In this document: piece after piece, positions 12,347-20,945 of the stretch
Position numbering within the stretch: position 1 is the stretch's first letter
How the letters are laid out: every line of letters begins with the position of its first letter
Notes under the pieces: model-generated
Databases searched by the model: none
What the model was told of the DNA's origin: nothing
The model's input: only the letters and a program-made list of their open reading frames with translations
DNA from: CAVXHV01 sp963761445
GTDB taxonomy: Bacteria > Planctomycetota > Planctomycetia > Isosphaerales > Isosphaeraceae
Reading direction: 5' to 3'
Assembly: GCA_963761445.1 (NCBI GenBank)
Contig: CAVXHV010000009.1
Span: 372,001 to 436,000, forward strand
DNA: 64,000 nucleotides
Program-made: the position numbers and the translations under genes

Positions 12347-12440
12347 GAGCATTCTCCCGAATTCTTTTTCGCCAGACGGCCGAGGCAATACATTAAATCT
12401 TAATTCGTCATTTCTCGCCCGTCGAGCCGCACCAGATTCG

Positions 12441-15400
12441 TCACTTCGGGTTTTTCAGCGTCTCGAGATAGGCAATCAAGTCCGCAAAATCCTGCGGGCT
12501 CAGCCCCTGCGCCAGTCCATTGGGCATCAGTGACACCTCGCTTCGCTTCCGCTCCTCGACCAGGTTCTTGGCGACCCGGATCGTCTTGGCTTCGGCATCC
12601 TGGACTTCAACGGAGTCCGCCGTCTCGTTCCGCACGATTCCCGTGAGAACACGTCCATCCGCAAGCGCCAGCGTGCTCTGCTCGTAGCCCGAAGAGATCT
12701 TGGCGGACGGGAACAACACCGACGAGATCAGCTCGTCACGCGGATACTTCGCACCCACGCTCGACAGCTCCGGACCCACCGCCCCTCCCTCCTTGCCCAC
12801 CGAGTGGCACTTGATGCACCCCAGGCCCTTCAAGTCGCTGAACAGCGATCGCCCGCGCGTGGCGCTCCCCTGCCCGTGCAGCGCCTGAGCTCGGTAGGCC
12901 TCGGGATTGAAGCTCTCCTTCGCCGGTGCCTTCAAAAACGCGTGCTCGACTGCACTGGTCACCGCAACCGCGAATTGCCATGGGCCCCCTCGGTTGCCAC
13001 ACCGAACGAGAACCCGGTTCGTCCCCCGATCAAGCGACACGTCGAATCGGTCCTGCCCATGCTCAAATCCCCGGCGATCGGTGAAGTCGTAAACCTTCTT
13101 GCCGTTAAGCCACACCGTCAGCGTGTCGTCCGAGCCGACCACCATCCGGGCTTTCCGCTCGGACGGGCTCTCGAACGTGGCCGACGCAAGCGCCGCACGA
13201 TCGTCGTCGTGGGAAAAAACTCGTCCTAGATCGATCTCACCGCGAGAATCGACGGCCTCCGCCACACGCCACTTCACCCGTCTGCCCTCGAACCCGGTCC
13301 AGCTTGCCTTGAGGTCGATCGGTTTCTCCACGCCAAAGCCCGGCGGCTGATCGAACGCGAACGGCCCAATCACCTGCCACTTCATCACCGGCTCGAGCCC
13401 GGTGTAAATCGAGCGCAGCTCGGGAACCGCTTCCGGCGCCAGCTCTCGGCGGGCAGCGAGCTGGTCGAGCACCACCGCGGCCTGATCGCGAATGCTCCCG
13501 ATCGCCGCCGCCGAAGCCTTCCTCAGTTCCGTGCTCTTGTCGGTCAACCCGCGCAGGTAAACCTGCAACGCGCGAATGTCCGGCAGCGCCGCCAGCGCCA
13601 GCGACGCCTCGAATCGCGATGAAGACGTCTCCGCCGCCGTGATCAACGACACAATGGCCTCCCGATCGCCAAGCGTGCCTGCCGCGGCAATCGCGCGGTT
13701 GCGCACCTCGACCGCCGCGTCGCTCCGGCAAGGTGCAATCGCCCGCATCACCTCGTCGCGCGATCGATCACGCTTTTCCGCCGCTCGCGTGTTCGTGACG
13801 ATGGCAACCAACGCATCGATCGACGCCGCCTTGACCGCCGGCGTCGCCGCTTTGAGAGTGTCGAGCAGCGGCTTGATCGCCGATGGATCCTTGAGCCGCG
13901 CCAGCGCAGCGATCACGCGTGGCTTCCGATCGTCGCTGAAGGCCTTCTGCCCCAGCAATCCCGCCAGTGCGACGGCCCCCTTCCTCGAGCCGATCATCTC
14001 CACCGCCTCGAGCGCCGCGTCGCGCAGCGGCGGCTCCGAGCGGGGATCCCGCAGCGCGGCCGTCAGCAAGTCAAGCGCGTCGGCATCCGCCAGCTTCCCG
14101 AGTCCCAGCGCGATCGCGCGCTTCACGCTCGGGTCTTTCTCTTCTCGGAAGCGCACGCGAAGAATGCCCTTTGAATCTCGGTTGTCACTCTTCACCATCG
14201 CCTCGACCGCCGCCAATCGCACTCCGGCTGCGCGATCGGTCAATAGCTCGCGCATCGTCGTCATCACCCGAGTAGTTCCCTCCCAGGCAATCGTCTTGGC
14301 CGGCGGTTTGTGATTGGCAGGCTGCGTGCCCCACCAGTGGCCGTCCCACGGCGGAGCCTTGCGATGGACATCAGCCAGGTAAGCAATCGCGTGTGTGCGT
14401 TCCTCAAGCGATCGCTTCGACGACGACGCAAAGTCCGCCAGAGCGCCCGCCGCCAGCCCGTCATAGACCTGGTCCATCGCGAGCAAAACACCGGCTCGAA
14501 CCTTGGAGTCCGGCGAATCCAGTCCCTTGGCGGCCGTCCGCCAGTCGCCGATGCGCTTGAGCGCCTTCCTGGCCGAGTAAGCTAGATACACGTCACTCTC
14601 GGCCAGAACCGGCAACAACGCAGGAATCGCCTCGGCCTGCCCGATCCGCCCCAGCGCGATCGTCGCTTGCAACCTGACGGAAGGCTCGCGGTCTCGCAGC
14701 ATTCCCTCGATCGCCTCCCGTGCACCTGCCAGCGGCACACCTCGCTCACCCAGCGCGCGGGCCGCTTGGGCTCGCAGGTCGGGCACGCTCGATTTGAGCA
14801 GTTCCAGGATCGGATAGGTCGCCTCGGGCGTGGCGCCGGCCAGCGCGTCAACGACCCAGAGCAGATGCCGCTTCGCGAGCGGATCGGTCTTCGGGCTCGC
14901 GAGGGCCGCGGTCACAGGAACGAGTGCTTTCTTCCCTTGTCGTACGAGCGCCGCCTGGGCCCGCATCCGTTCGTGAATGGCCGGATGATCAAGCTGCCGA
15001 ATTTGCGCTTCCACCGGTTCGCCATCACTCCCCCGCGGTCGAGTCTTGACGGCGTCTGCTCCGGCGAATGTCACCGCATACACGCGGCCCAGCTTTTCGG
15101 TCTTGTTGCCCCAGCCTCCCAGCGACCAGTCGGCGATATACATCGTTTTTCCATCGTGGCTGAACGCCACATCGAGCGGCCGGAAGCTATCGACCGATCC
15201 GGCCTCGACGAAGTCGATCTTCTCGGCAATCTTGAAGCCTGCACCTTCCGGTGTGAACCGAAACGCCCGCACGACGCGCTGGCCCCACTCGGCCCAGAAA
15301 AGGCAGCCGCGGTACTTGTCGGGCCAAACGTCATCGCCGTAGAAATCACCCCCGCACGGCGAGCCGCCGCCGTACTCGGCAATCCTGGGCAGCATGCGAT

Positions 15401-16205
15401 CGGTCCGGTTGTGATAGTCGTGTGGGTACCCGAAATATCCGCCGTCGACGTGAAACGTCACGCGTGTCCACCACCCCAGTCCGTCATCGGTGTTGTCATA
15501 AGTGAAGAGGTTGTCGCGGTCGTCGAGGTTAGGCTCCAGGTGATTCCGCGTACCGGTGGAATAGACCTCCAGTCCCGTCCCATCCAGCCGGCAGCGCACG
15601 ACCCCGCCTCCCACCACCTGCGCCGTCCGCCCGTCGGGCCCGGTCGCCTTGGGCACCCCCTTGTCGCCGATGGAGACATAGAGATATCCGTCCAGCCCGA
15701 TCTTGAGCCCCGAGACAATATGGTCGTTGAAGTCATTCGGCGTGCCCGCGGGCACGCCCATGTTGGTAAAGATCTCGTGGCGCTCGTCGGCCTTGCCGTC
15801 GCCGTCCTTGTCGCGGAGGACGGTGAGATTCGGCATGTTCATGACGTAAAGGGCCCCGTCGTGCCAGACCATGCCGTAGACCGCGTTCAGCTTGTCGGCA
15901 AAGACGACGGGATCGCGTCCATCGCGAAAGAGTAAAATGCGATCAACCGGCTTGGTGGCCGGCCCAACCTGATCCATGGGGTCTTCACCGACAAACAGCG
16001 ACCCATCGGGCGCGGTGGCCACCTGGCAGGGATACTGCACCGCCGGCACGGTCGCGACCAGGCGGATCTTGAACCCATCGGGAACCTTGGGCAAATCCGC
16101 TCGCGCAGGCCGAGAAGAAGACGCGATTGCGAACAACGCGGCCGCCGCCAGGGCGGCACGCCACCCGTGGTGGCGGTAGCGGCGAGGGGCGATGAAGCAG
16201 TGCAT
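12441..16205 (-). CDS. PVC-type HEAT-repeat/heme-binding cytochrome c protein
   Basis: An intact 1254-residue exported protein. The ATG at 16205 is preferred over an upstream in-frame ATG because GAGGAA lies about 10 bases before it and the signal peptide (RAALAAAALFAIASS, cut near RPARA) then sits at the N-terminus. Domains in order: a beta-propeller dehydrogenase-like module (residues 45-420; PDGSLFVGEDPMDQ, VSGLKIGLDGYLYVSIGDKG), HEAT repeats (about 450-950), a galactose-binding-like sandwich, and a C-terminal cytochrome c with CIKCH near residue 1130 and the late methionine in SLMPNGL. It carries covalent heme in the periplasm and is thought to oxidise sugars or other organics. This domain order typifies the Planctomycetes-Verrucomicrobia lineage. 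Confidence 0.92.
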   Translation of the reverse strand: MHCFIAPRRYRHHGWRAALAAAALFAIASSSRPARADLPKVPDGFKIRLVATVPAVQYPCQVATAPDGSLFVGEDPMDQVGPATKPVDRILLFRDGRDPVVFADKLNAVYGMVWHDGALYVMNMPNLTVLRDKDGDGKADERHEIFTNMGVPAGTPNDFNDHIVSGLKIGLDGYLYVSIGDKGVPKATGPDGRTAQVVGGGVVRCRLDGTGLEVYSTGTRNHLEPNLDDRDNLFTYDNTDDGLGWWTRVTFHVDGGYFGYPHDYHNRTDRMLPRIAEYGGGSPCGGDFYGDDVWPDKYRGCLFWAEWGQRVVRAFRFTPEGAGFKIAEKIDFVEAGSVDSFRPLDVAFSHDGKTMYIADWSLGGWGNKTEKLGRVYAVTFAGADAVKTRPRGSDGEPVEAQIRQLDHPAIHERMRAQAALVRQGKKALVPVTAALASPKTDPLAKRHLLWVVDALAGATPEATYPILELLKSSVPDLRAQAARALGERGVPLAGAREAIEGMLRDREPSVRLQATIALGRIGQAEAIPALLPVLAESDVYLAYSARKALKRIGDWRTAAKGLDSPDSKVRAGVLLAMDQVYDGLAAGALADFASSSKRSLEERTHAIAYLADVHRKAPPWDGHWWGTQPANHKPPAKTIAWEGTTRVMTTMRELLTDRAAGVRLAAVEAMVKSDNRDSKGILRVRFREEKDPSVKRAIALGLGKLADADALDLLTAALRDPRSEPPLRDAALEAVEMIGSRKGAVALAGLLGQKAFSDDRKPRVIAALARLKDPSAIKPLLDTLKAATPAVKAASIDALVAIVTNTRAAEKRDRSRDEVMRAIAPCRSDAAVEVRNRAIAAAGTLGDREAIVSLITAAETSSSRFEASLALAALPDIRALQVYLRGLTDKSTELRKASAAAIGSIRDQAAVVLDQLAARRELAPEAVPELRSIYTGLEPVMKWQVIGPFAFDQPPGFGVEKPIDLKASWTGFEGRRVKWRVAEAVDSRGEIDLGRVFSHDDDRAALASATFESPSERKARMVVGSDDTLTVWLNGKKVYDFTDRRGFEHGQDRFDVSLDRGTNRVLVRCGNRGGPWQFAVAVTSAVEHAFLKAPAKESFNPEAYRAQALHGQGSATRGRSLFSDLKGLGCIKCHSVGKEGGAVGPELSSVGAKYPRDELISSVLFPSAKISSGYEQSTLALADGRVLTGIVRNETADSVEVQDAEAKTIRVAKNLVEERKRSEVSLMPNGLAQGLSPQDFADLIAYLETLKNPK

Positions 16206-16428
16206 CAGCAGGTGATTCCTCGGGGCGGGTTGGTCGGATGGGCGGCGAATGAACATACCAGCATGTCGATCCGGCGGGCAATGCGGGATGGTCAAATTGC
16301 GGCAGGCAACCTGATTATAGTCCCACGCATCAATCCACCGCAACCTGAGGCAACTTGGCCGGCATCGCCACCGAAAAAGCATCCACCTTACGATCTCCCC
16401 ACCCCCGCGAACGGGCGGAAATCCTCGA

Positions 16429-16450
16429 GTAGGTCAGGCTTTAGCCTGAC
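16429..16450. repeat. Interspersed palindrome, TCAGGCTTTAGCCTGA family, copy 1
   Basis: The sequence gtaggtcaggctttagcctg plus ac; its core gtcaggctttagcctgac is a near-perfect palindrome. A second copy lies 84 bases to the right. It looks like a REP-type short palindromic element. Confidence 0.7.
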
Positions 16451-16512
16451 GACCCTTCTCTCATAGACGCCCATCGCTCCGCGAAAGTAAGTCTTATCTC
16501 GCCGGTCACCGA

Positions 16513-16534
16513 GTAGCTCAGGCTTTAGCCTGAC
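16513..16534. repeat. Interspersed palindrome, TCAGGCTTTAGCCTGA family, copy 2
   Basis: The sequence gtagctcaggctttagcctg plus ac, differing from copy 1 at one position, in the same orientation. Confidence 0.7.
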
Positions 16535-16864
16535 GCTTTCCCGGACAATCTCCTCGACGAGAGCTCCTCTCCCAGGCGGGCAGCTCCGCTGCTGACCCGG
16601 CCCATGCGGGCAAGTAGACCGGCGTGCCCTTCGCAAGCCCAAGTCCGAGTGTTGCTTACATCTTTCTCTGAGGTAATTCCGCCGCGGCGCGAAATGATGC
16701 CAAACCGCGGCCATCTCCGTCGAAATCATCTTCGCCCCACTTGGGGTTCCGCCCCCGTCTCCCGGGCTCATCCTGCGCTCCCTTGAATGAAACGATGCGC
16801 AAAGGAACGACTGGCCCGCCAGGGAGCAGAAGCGCCGGACAAAACCGCCCCGGCCGGTGCTCTT

Positions 16865-16886
16865 GGCGGGAGCTCCGCCTCCCGAC
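16865..16886. repeat. Palindromic repeat of the GGCGGGAGCTCCGCCTCCCGAC type
   Basis: A GC-rich imperfect palindrome (arms ggcgggag / ctcccgcc-like around agctccgcct) in non-coding sequence, similar in style to the other interspersed palindromes here. Only one clear copy is in the window. Confidence 0.45.
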
Positions 16887-17322
16887 TCCAGTGACTGGCC
16901 CGTTGTCGCGCCATGGAAGAAATGACGTGCCATAGACCGGACGCTCGACGGTCGAATTTCGCTCATTGAAGAAAGAATGATGCGTTGTTCTCCTGACGAA
17001 TGGATATTGTTGAGCTTGAAGGGAGGCATGCCCCGTTCGCGCCAGCATCGCGCGACCTTTCTCTCTACAGATAATATGCGCCGAGTCGACCAGTTCGGCA
17101 AAAACTGCGCCCCAAAAAAGTGAAATCACTCAATTGATTTGGCTGCTCGCCAAGGAGTTACGCTTTTCTGTCGACAGCAGCCAGGAAGTGAGCCACTTTC
17201 GCAGCCAGAATTGAGCCACCGCGGTTGTTGCCGGACGAACCGCGAGTAGCGCTGATTAGTGACACCTATGCCGGTGTTCGATGTCAACATCCAACGAGAA
17301 TTGCAGCGTCGTCGATGTTATC

Positions 17323-17392
17323 GATCGCATTGGTTGATTCAAATCGGCCTTCACCCTTGGCCTGAGGCTGATTTGAATCAACCAATGCGATC
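17323..17392. repeat. Perfect 23-bp inverted repeat with 24-base loop
   Basis: Left arm 17323-17345 begins gatcgcattggttgattc; right arm 17370-17392 is its exact reverse complement. The loop (17346-17369) contains ggcc twice. It lies inside the IS21-like element, in a stretch with no gene. It would form a very stable hairpin in RNA or single-stranded DNA; its role is unknown. Confidence 0.9.
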
Positions 17393-17470
17393 CGACAGCG
17401 GAAGATTTCGAACGCAGAGGATCATCGTCGTGGATGTCGAAGCTAATTGTCGCCCATCAATAAAGCCCGA

Positions 17471-17489
17471 GAACGCTCCGCCAGCGTTC
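17471..17489. repeat. Short palindrome GAACGCT-ccgcc-AGCGTTC
   Basis: Seven-base perfect arms with a five-base spacer, inside the IS21-like element. It resembles the REP-like palindromes elsewhere in the window. Confidence 0.5.
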
Positions 17490-18022
17490 CCTGGGCAAAC
17501 GCACTCGTCGCTTTTCCGGGACGATTTGACCGCGCTGGCGAGTCGCGGCTTGTTTTATATTTACAGATATAATACTTCTTGAATGACAGAATCTGACAAA
17601 GCTGAGAGAGCCACTCTGCGATTTTGAATGTTAGGCTCGGGGTCGGCAACCCAGTTTTCACCGTCGTTGCCGGCCGGCAACTCCGGTTGGCATACGCCGA
17701 CTTCCTAGAGACCAACGCAAAGTGATTCTAGAACCTCGCAAGGTGTCGTCAAGAATATTCCGGAGAAAACGCCGAAAAAACGAATCGATAGAGCCACTCA
17801 CCGCGATCAACTGATCGCAGAGTGGCTCAAGTGGCGCTGCGATAATGGCTCACTCTCTGGTTGCTGCTGACACTTTTCCGCGATTTCTTTGTTAATTATG
17901 AACACACGCTTGCAAACCGCCGACTTCGTGCAGTTAATTGTTGCCTCCGCGAGTCCGAGATAGTATAGGAAGGATCGATTGGTTTCGATCCCTCCCGCCT
18001 CCAAACCGTGCTGGCTCGCCCT

Positions 18023-18078
18023 GACCAAAGGTCTGTTGGGCGCGGGTCTCTGACCCCGCCCTCCCCTGACCGAAGGTC
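18023..18078. repeat. Cluster of three short palindromes (GACCnnAGGTC / GGGTCtctGACCC)
   Basis: Between the two mobile elements lie gaccaaaggtc (18023-18033), gggtctctgaccc (18044-18056) and gaccgaaggtc (18068-18078). The spacing and shared core suggest one composite palindromic repeat unit. No gene is recognised between 17879 and 18135. Confidence 0.55.
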
Positions 18079-18188
18079 TCCTCCCCTTCGCTGGGCTGTT
18101 AAAAACTCGCGATCTAACGAACGATGATTGCCCCCTGGGCCGCTCCCCATTTTTTGGTCCACCGCATAAGGGAGACGTCATTGAGCAT

Positions 18189-19082
18189 TTAAATACGAGC
18201 ACGCGTATGTCGCTTTCTCTGCTGATGAGGTCTCCTTCCGTCGCAGGCAGTGCTGAACTCTTTGGGCGTCGCGTAGCCAAGTGAGCTATGAGGCCGGACC
18301 GCGTTATATTCTCGCCGGTACCAAGACGCCTTCGCTCGGGCATCTGCTACATCCTCGAATTCAACTCGCTCCAGAAACTCGTCGCGCAAGCGACTGTGAA
18401 AGGATTCGATGTATCCGTTTTCCCAAGGGCTTCCCGCGGCCACGGGAAGCGGCTCTGCCCCTACGTCAGGCAGCCAGTTCACCAGCGCCTCACAAATGAA
18501 CTCCGATCCGTTATCGCTTCTGATACGCGTCGGAGCTCCACGCCGACCGGTGACTCGGGCCACAATCCGCCGAACTTCGGGTCCGGCGATCGACGTCGCT
18601 GCGTGCAGCACCAGGCACTCACGAGTATATTCGTCCACCAGCGTCAGCCACTTGAGCGGGCGGCCATCGGCCGTCCGATCGTGGATGAAGTCGCAGGTCC
18701 AAATATCGTTCTTGAACTGGGCCGGCTGATTGACGCAGCTATTCGCGCTGGTCCCCGGTTTCGGGCCAAGTTTCCTGGTTTTTCGCAGCCTTACAGGCCG
18801 CTTCAGCCCCAGCGAGATCCAGAGCCTCCGCACGCGTTTGATATTGATCGTCCAGCCTCGCCGCAACAGTAGGGCGTGGATCATTCGGTACCCGAAACGC
18901 GGGTGTCGACGGGCCAGCCGTTTGATCTCGCGATTCAAGGCCGGCTCATCGGAGCGGTGTGTTTGACGGTATCGCAGCACCGAGCGAGACCGGCCCAGGA
19001 TGCGGCAGATTCGCCGCTGTGAGATATTGTACTGTTCACCGACGTAATCAGCGGCCGCTCGCTGCTGATTTGGGCTCACCAC
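18189..19082 (-). CDS. IS3-family transposase OrfB (DDE integrase core)
   Basis: The 297-residue catalytic half of the transposase. An N-terminal helix-turn-helix_21-like region (YNISQRRICRILGRSRSVLRY) is followed by the rve integrase core. The catalytic triad is visible: Asp in WTCDFIHDRT, Asp in RIRSDNGSEF, and Glu in SPWENGYIESFHSRL. It starts at a GTG at 19082 inside the end of orfA. The two frames meet at an A9 tract (minus-strand sequence tcaaaaaaaaagtgg), where orfB is in the -1 frame. A programmed -1 slip would give the OrfAB fusion that catalyses IS3 transposition; this is inferred from the family. Confidence 0.92.
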   Translation of the reverse strand: MVSPNQQRAAADYVGEQYNISQRRICRILGRSRSVLRYRQTHRSDEPALNREIKRLARRHPRFGYRMIHALLLRRGWTINIKRVRRLWISLGLKRPVRLRKTRKLGPKPGTSANSCVNQPAQFKNDIWTCDFIHDRTADGRPLKWLTLVDEYTRECLVLHAATSIAGPEVRRIVARVTGRRGAPTRIRSDNGSEFICEALVNWLPDVGAEPLPVAAGSPWENGYIESFHSRLRDEFLERVEFEDVADARAKASWYRREYNAVRPHSSLGYATPKEFSTACDGRRPHQQRKRHTRARI

Positions 19083-19351
19083 TTTTTTTTTGAAATGTCT
19101 TGGAGTATCTGCTTGTCCAGCAGCAGCTCGGCGACCAGCTTCTTGAGTCGATCATTCTCAATTTCCATCTCGCAGCACCGGCGATCTGCGTCAACCTTCT
19201 CAGGGTCACGTTTGTCTCGCCAGCGATAGTACATCGACTGACTGATGCCGTGTTTACGACAGATGTCAAACACGGTCAGTTTCTTGGCCAGATCTCGGTC
19301 GGCTTCCTTCAGGAAGCGCGTAATGTCGTCGGCGGTCCATCGCCTTCTCAT
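19076..19351 (-). CDS. IS3-family transposase OrfA (helix-turn-helix)
   Basis: A 91-residue DNA-binding protein of the HTH_Tnp_1 type: MRRRWTADDITRFLKEA, then a helix-turn-helix (FDICRKHGISQSMYYRWRDK), then a leucine-zipper-like helix (IENDRLKKLVAELLLDKQIL) for multimerisation. In IS3 elements it regulates transposition and supplies the N-terminal half of OrfAB. It ends ISKKKW, and the AAA-AAA-AAG codons are the slippery site for -1 frameshifting into orfB, which overlaps it by 7 bases. Confidence 0.92.
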   Translation of the reverse strand: MRRRWTADDITRFLKEADRDLAKKLTVFDICRKHGISQSMYYRWRDKRDPEKVDADRRCCEMEIENDRLKKLVAELLLDKQILQDISKKKW

Positions 19352-19406
19352 GGGTCCCTCCGTGGGCTAGTCTACCGGGAGTCTCCCTTATTGGCTGGAC
19401 CAGTTT

Positions 19407-20945
19407 TTGGGGAGCAGGCCACCCAAACGAATTCGAACGAAATATACGATCGACCACTGGACTTTCGGAAGGATCTTCACGAGGAAAGGACTTCACAATC
19501 CCCGTGAAGCCGGCGAATCAAGGCCAAATGCCTGGTTCGCGTCGCTCCGCGAATCCGTCTGGGCCGATCTCGAAGAACGCGGCAGTCTGCCCGAACTCGA
19601 GATCGACGAGATCCTCGACTGGGCCGATGCCTACTATGCCCGTGCCGGAAAGTGGCCGGCACACAGCTCCGGTCCGATTCCGGAAGCGCCCGGCGAGACC
19701 TGGCTGGCCGTGGAAGCGGCGCTGACTTACGGCCTTCGGGGCCTTCCCGGCGGTTGGACGCTGCTGCGACTCTTCGCCGCGCACCGCGGCGTCTATAACC
19801 CCAGAGATCCGCACTTCACTATCCAGCAAATCCTGGCGTGGGCTGACGCCTGGCAAGCTCGAACCGGCCAGTGGCCGATGGGAAGTTCCGGCGACATTCC
19901 AGATTCGGACGGCATCAACTGGGTGATCGTCGACCACGCACTTCGAAAGGGGATGCCGGGCCTGCCGGGCGGCTCATCCATCGCCAGGCTGCTCGCCCAG
20001 AAACGAGGCGTGCCCAACGAGAAAGACTTGCCGCCGTTCCGGATCTCAGAAATCCTCGGGTGGGCCGATGCGTACCACGCTCGCCACAACAAATGGCCAA
20101 AGCCCAACTCCGGTGTCATCCCCGAAGCGCCGCGCGAGACCTGGCTCAAGGTTCAAACGGCCCTCAATTCCGGCGTGCGCGGACTGCCCGGCGGGTCAAC
20201 GCTAGCCCGCCTCCTCGCCGCCCGGCGCGGCGTGCGAAACCTCGGTGACCTCGCTCCCTTGAGTGAAGAACAAATCCTGGACTGGGCCGACGCATTTCAT
20301 TCGCGCACTGGCCGACGTCCCACAAACCGGTCCGGCCCAATCCCCGAGGCTCCCGGTGAGAACTGGCAGGCCATGGAAAACGCTCTGGTCAAGGGCATGC
20401 GAGGCCTCCCCGGCGGTTCGTCGATTGCGCGGTTTCTCTTCGAGCACCGCGGCGTCCGCGACCGCCGGTTTTCCACGTCATTGACCTTCGCTCAGATCCT
20501 GCGTTGGGCTGCCGGTTGTGCCGGGAACGACGTGCAGCCACCTCGACCAGCTTGTCCGAACAAGGTGTCTGCGAGGCCCACTTGCGAGTATTCCCGCAAC
20601 ACCGTCTGGTCGGCGACGCCATATTGGAATACAAATGCTCCTCGCCCCAGCGACCGCAATAATCAGAACGCCGGGCAGACGACCGATAAAAGACCCAATG
20701 TACTCTATCGACAGATGGTGTACAAAAAAATACAATGCTCTGCCGGAGTTTCGACGTCAAACCGAGAATCTAGCCCTCGCGGAGGGCTGCACCCTTGCTG
20801 CTCGCAAACGGGTCCGATCCGCAGAACGGCGGACACCCTGAGCACGGTCACCGGCGGTTTGCCCACTCTGATCCGCCCACCGAAAGTCAACGTGCATCGG
20901 CAGGGAATTGAAAAATGGCGACCCAGTGATGTCCTCGCACGCTGA
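19407..20945 (+). CDS. WADA/GLPGG tandem-repeat protein, 5' end next to an IS3 insertion
   Basis: Four near-identical units of 73-74 residues (about residues 64-136, 137-210, 211-284, 285-357) and the start of a fifth. Each has the order ILxWADAxxxR, WPxxxSGxIPEAPGExW, then GLPGGSSxARLLxxxRGV. Each resembles a compact helical domain reminiscent of helicase-associated repeats. Similar arrays occur in uncharacterised planctomycete proteins; no function is known. The only start codon available (TTG at 19407) lies inside the IS end, so the native start may have been lost to the insertion. Repeat similarity stops near 20510 after ILRWA; the open frame beyond is probably not the original protein. 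Confidence 0.6.
   Translation: MGSRPPKRIRTKYTIDHWTFGRIFTRKGLHNPREAGESRPNAWFASLRESVWADLEERGSLPELEIDEILDWADAYYARAGKWPAHSSGPIPEAPGETWLAVEAALTYGLRGLPGGWTLLRLFAAHRGVYNPRDPHFTIQQILAWADAWQARTGQWPMGSSGDIPDSDGINWVIVDHALRKGMPGLPGGSSIARLLAQKRGVPNEKDLPPFRISEILGWADAYHARHNKWPKPNSGVIPEAPRETWLKVQTALNSGVRGLPGGSTLARLLAARRGVRNLGDLAPLSEEQILDWADAFHSRTGRRPTNRSGPIPEAPGENWQAMENALVKGMRGLPGGSSIARFLFEHRGVRDRRFSTSLTFAQILRWAAGCAGNDVQPPRPACPNKVSARPTCEYSRNTVWSATPYWNTNAPRPSDRNNQNAGQTTDKRPNVLYRQMVYKKIQCSAGVSTSNRESSPRGGLHPCCSQTGPIRRTADTLSTVTGGLPTLIRPPKVNVHRQGIEKWRPSDVLAR

Larger units (their letters stand above)
16206..17168. other. Intergenic region with interspersed palindromes, no convincing gene
   Basis: Nearly 1 kb without a credible gene: the longest minus-strand frame (16388-17101) merely translates palindromic repeats and low-complexity sequence. 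It contains two copies of one palindrome family and one of another, listed separately. The promoter of the cytochrome gene should lie at its left end. Confidence 0.6.
17169..17872. mobile_element. Non-autonomous IS21-like element (MITE or internally deleted IS) with 6-bp target duplication
   Basis: A 704-bp element bounded by related terminal inverted repeats. The left end starts tgtcgacagcagccagga and carries GTGAGCCACT then TTGAGCCACC. The right end, read inward on the other strand, starts tgtcagcagcaaccagag and carries GTGAGCCAT and TTGAGCCACT. Repeated (G)AGCCAC motifs inside TGT-starting ends are typical of IS21-family termini. The element is flanked by a perfect direct repeat cttttc (17163-17168 and 17873-17878), which fits an IS21 target duplication. 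No istA or istB transposase gene is present, so it must have moved in trans or lost its genes. It carries a 23-bp perfect hairpin inside. Confidence 0.75.
18136..19421 (-). mobile_element. Complete IS3-family insertion sequence
   Basis: A 1286-bp element. The left end tgggccgctcccca (18136-18149) and right end, read inward as tggcctgctcccca (19421-19408), match at 12 of 14 positions; the inverted repeats continue with ggtcca and a shared ATAAGGGAGAC. The ends are TG...CA and a 3-bp direct repeat ccc flanks both sides, as expected for IS3 elements. It carries overlapping orfA and orfB on the minus strand. Both look intact, so it may be active. Confidence 0.85.

Noticed and set aside
14667..15935. 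A 422-codon plus-strand frame
   Set aside because: Antisense to the PVC cytochrome gene, with no motif; a shadow of codon bias.
16388..17101. A 237-codon minus-strand frame in the spacer after the PVC cytochrome gene
   Set aside because: It translates two palindromic repeats (giving repeated VRLKP) and low-complexity DNA; no start signal.
17259..17582. A 107-codon plus-strand frame inside the IS21-like element
   Set aside because: It runs across the perfect hairpin, has no ribosome site and shows no transposase or cargo motif.
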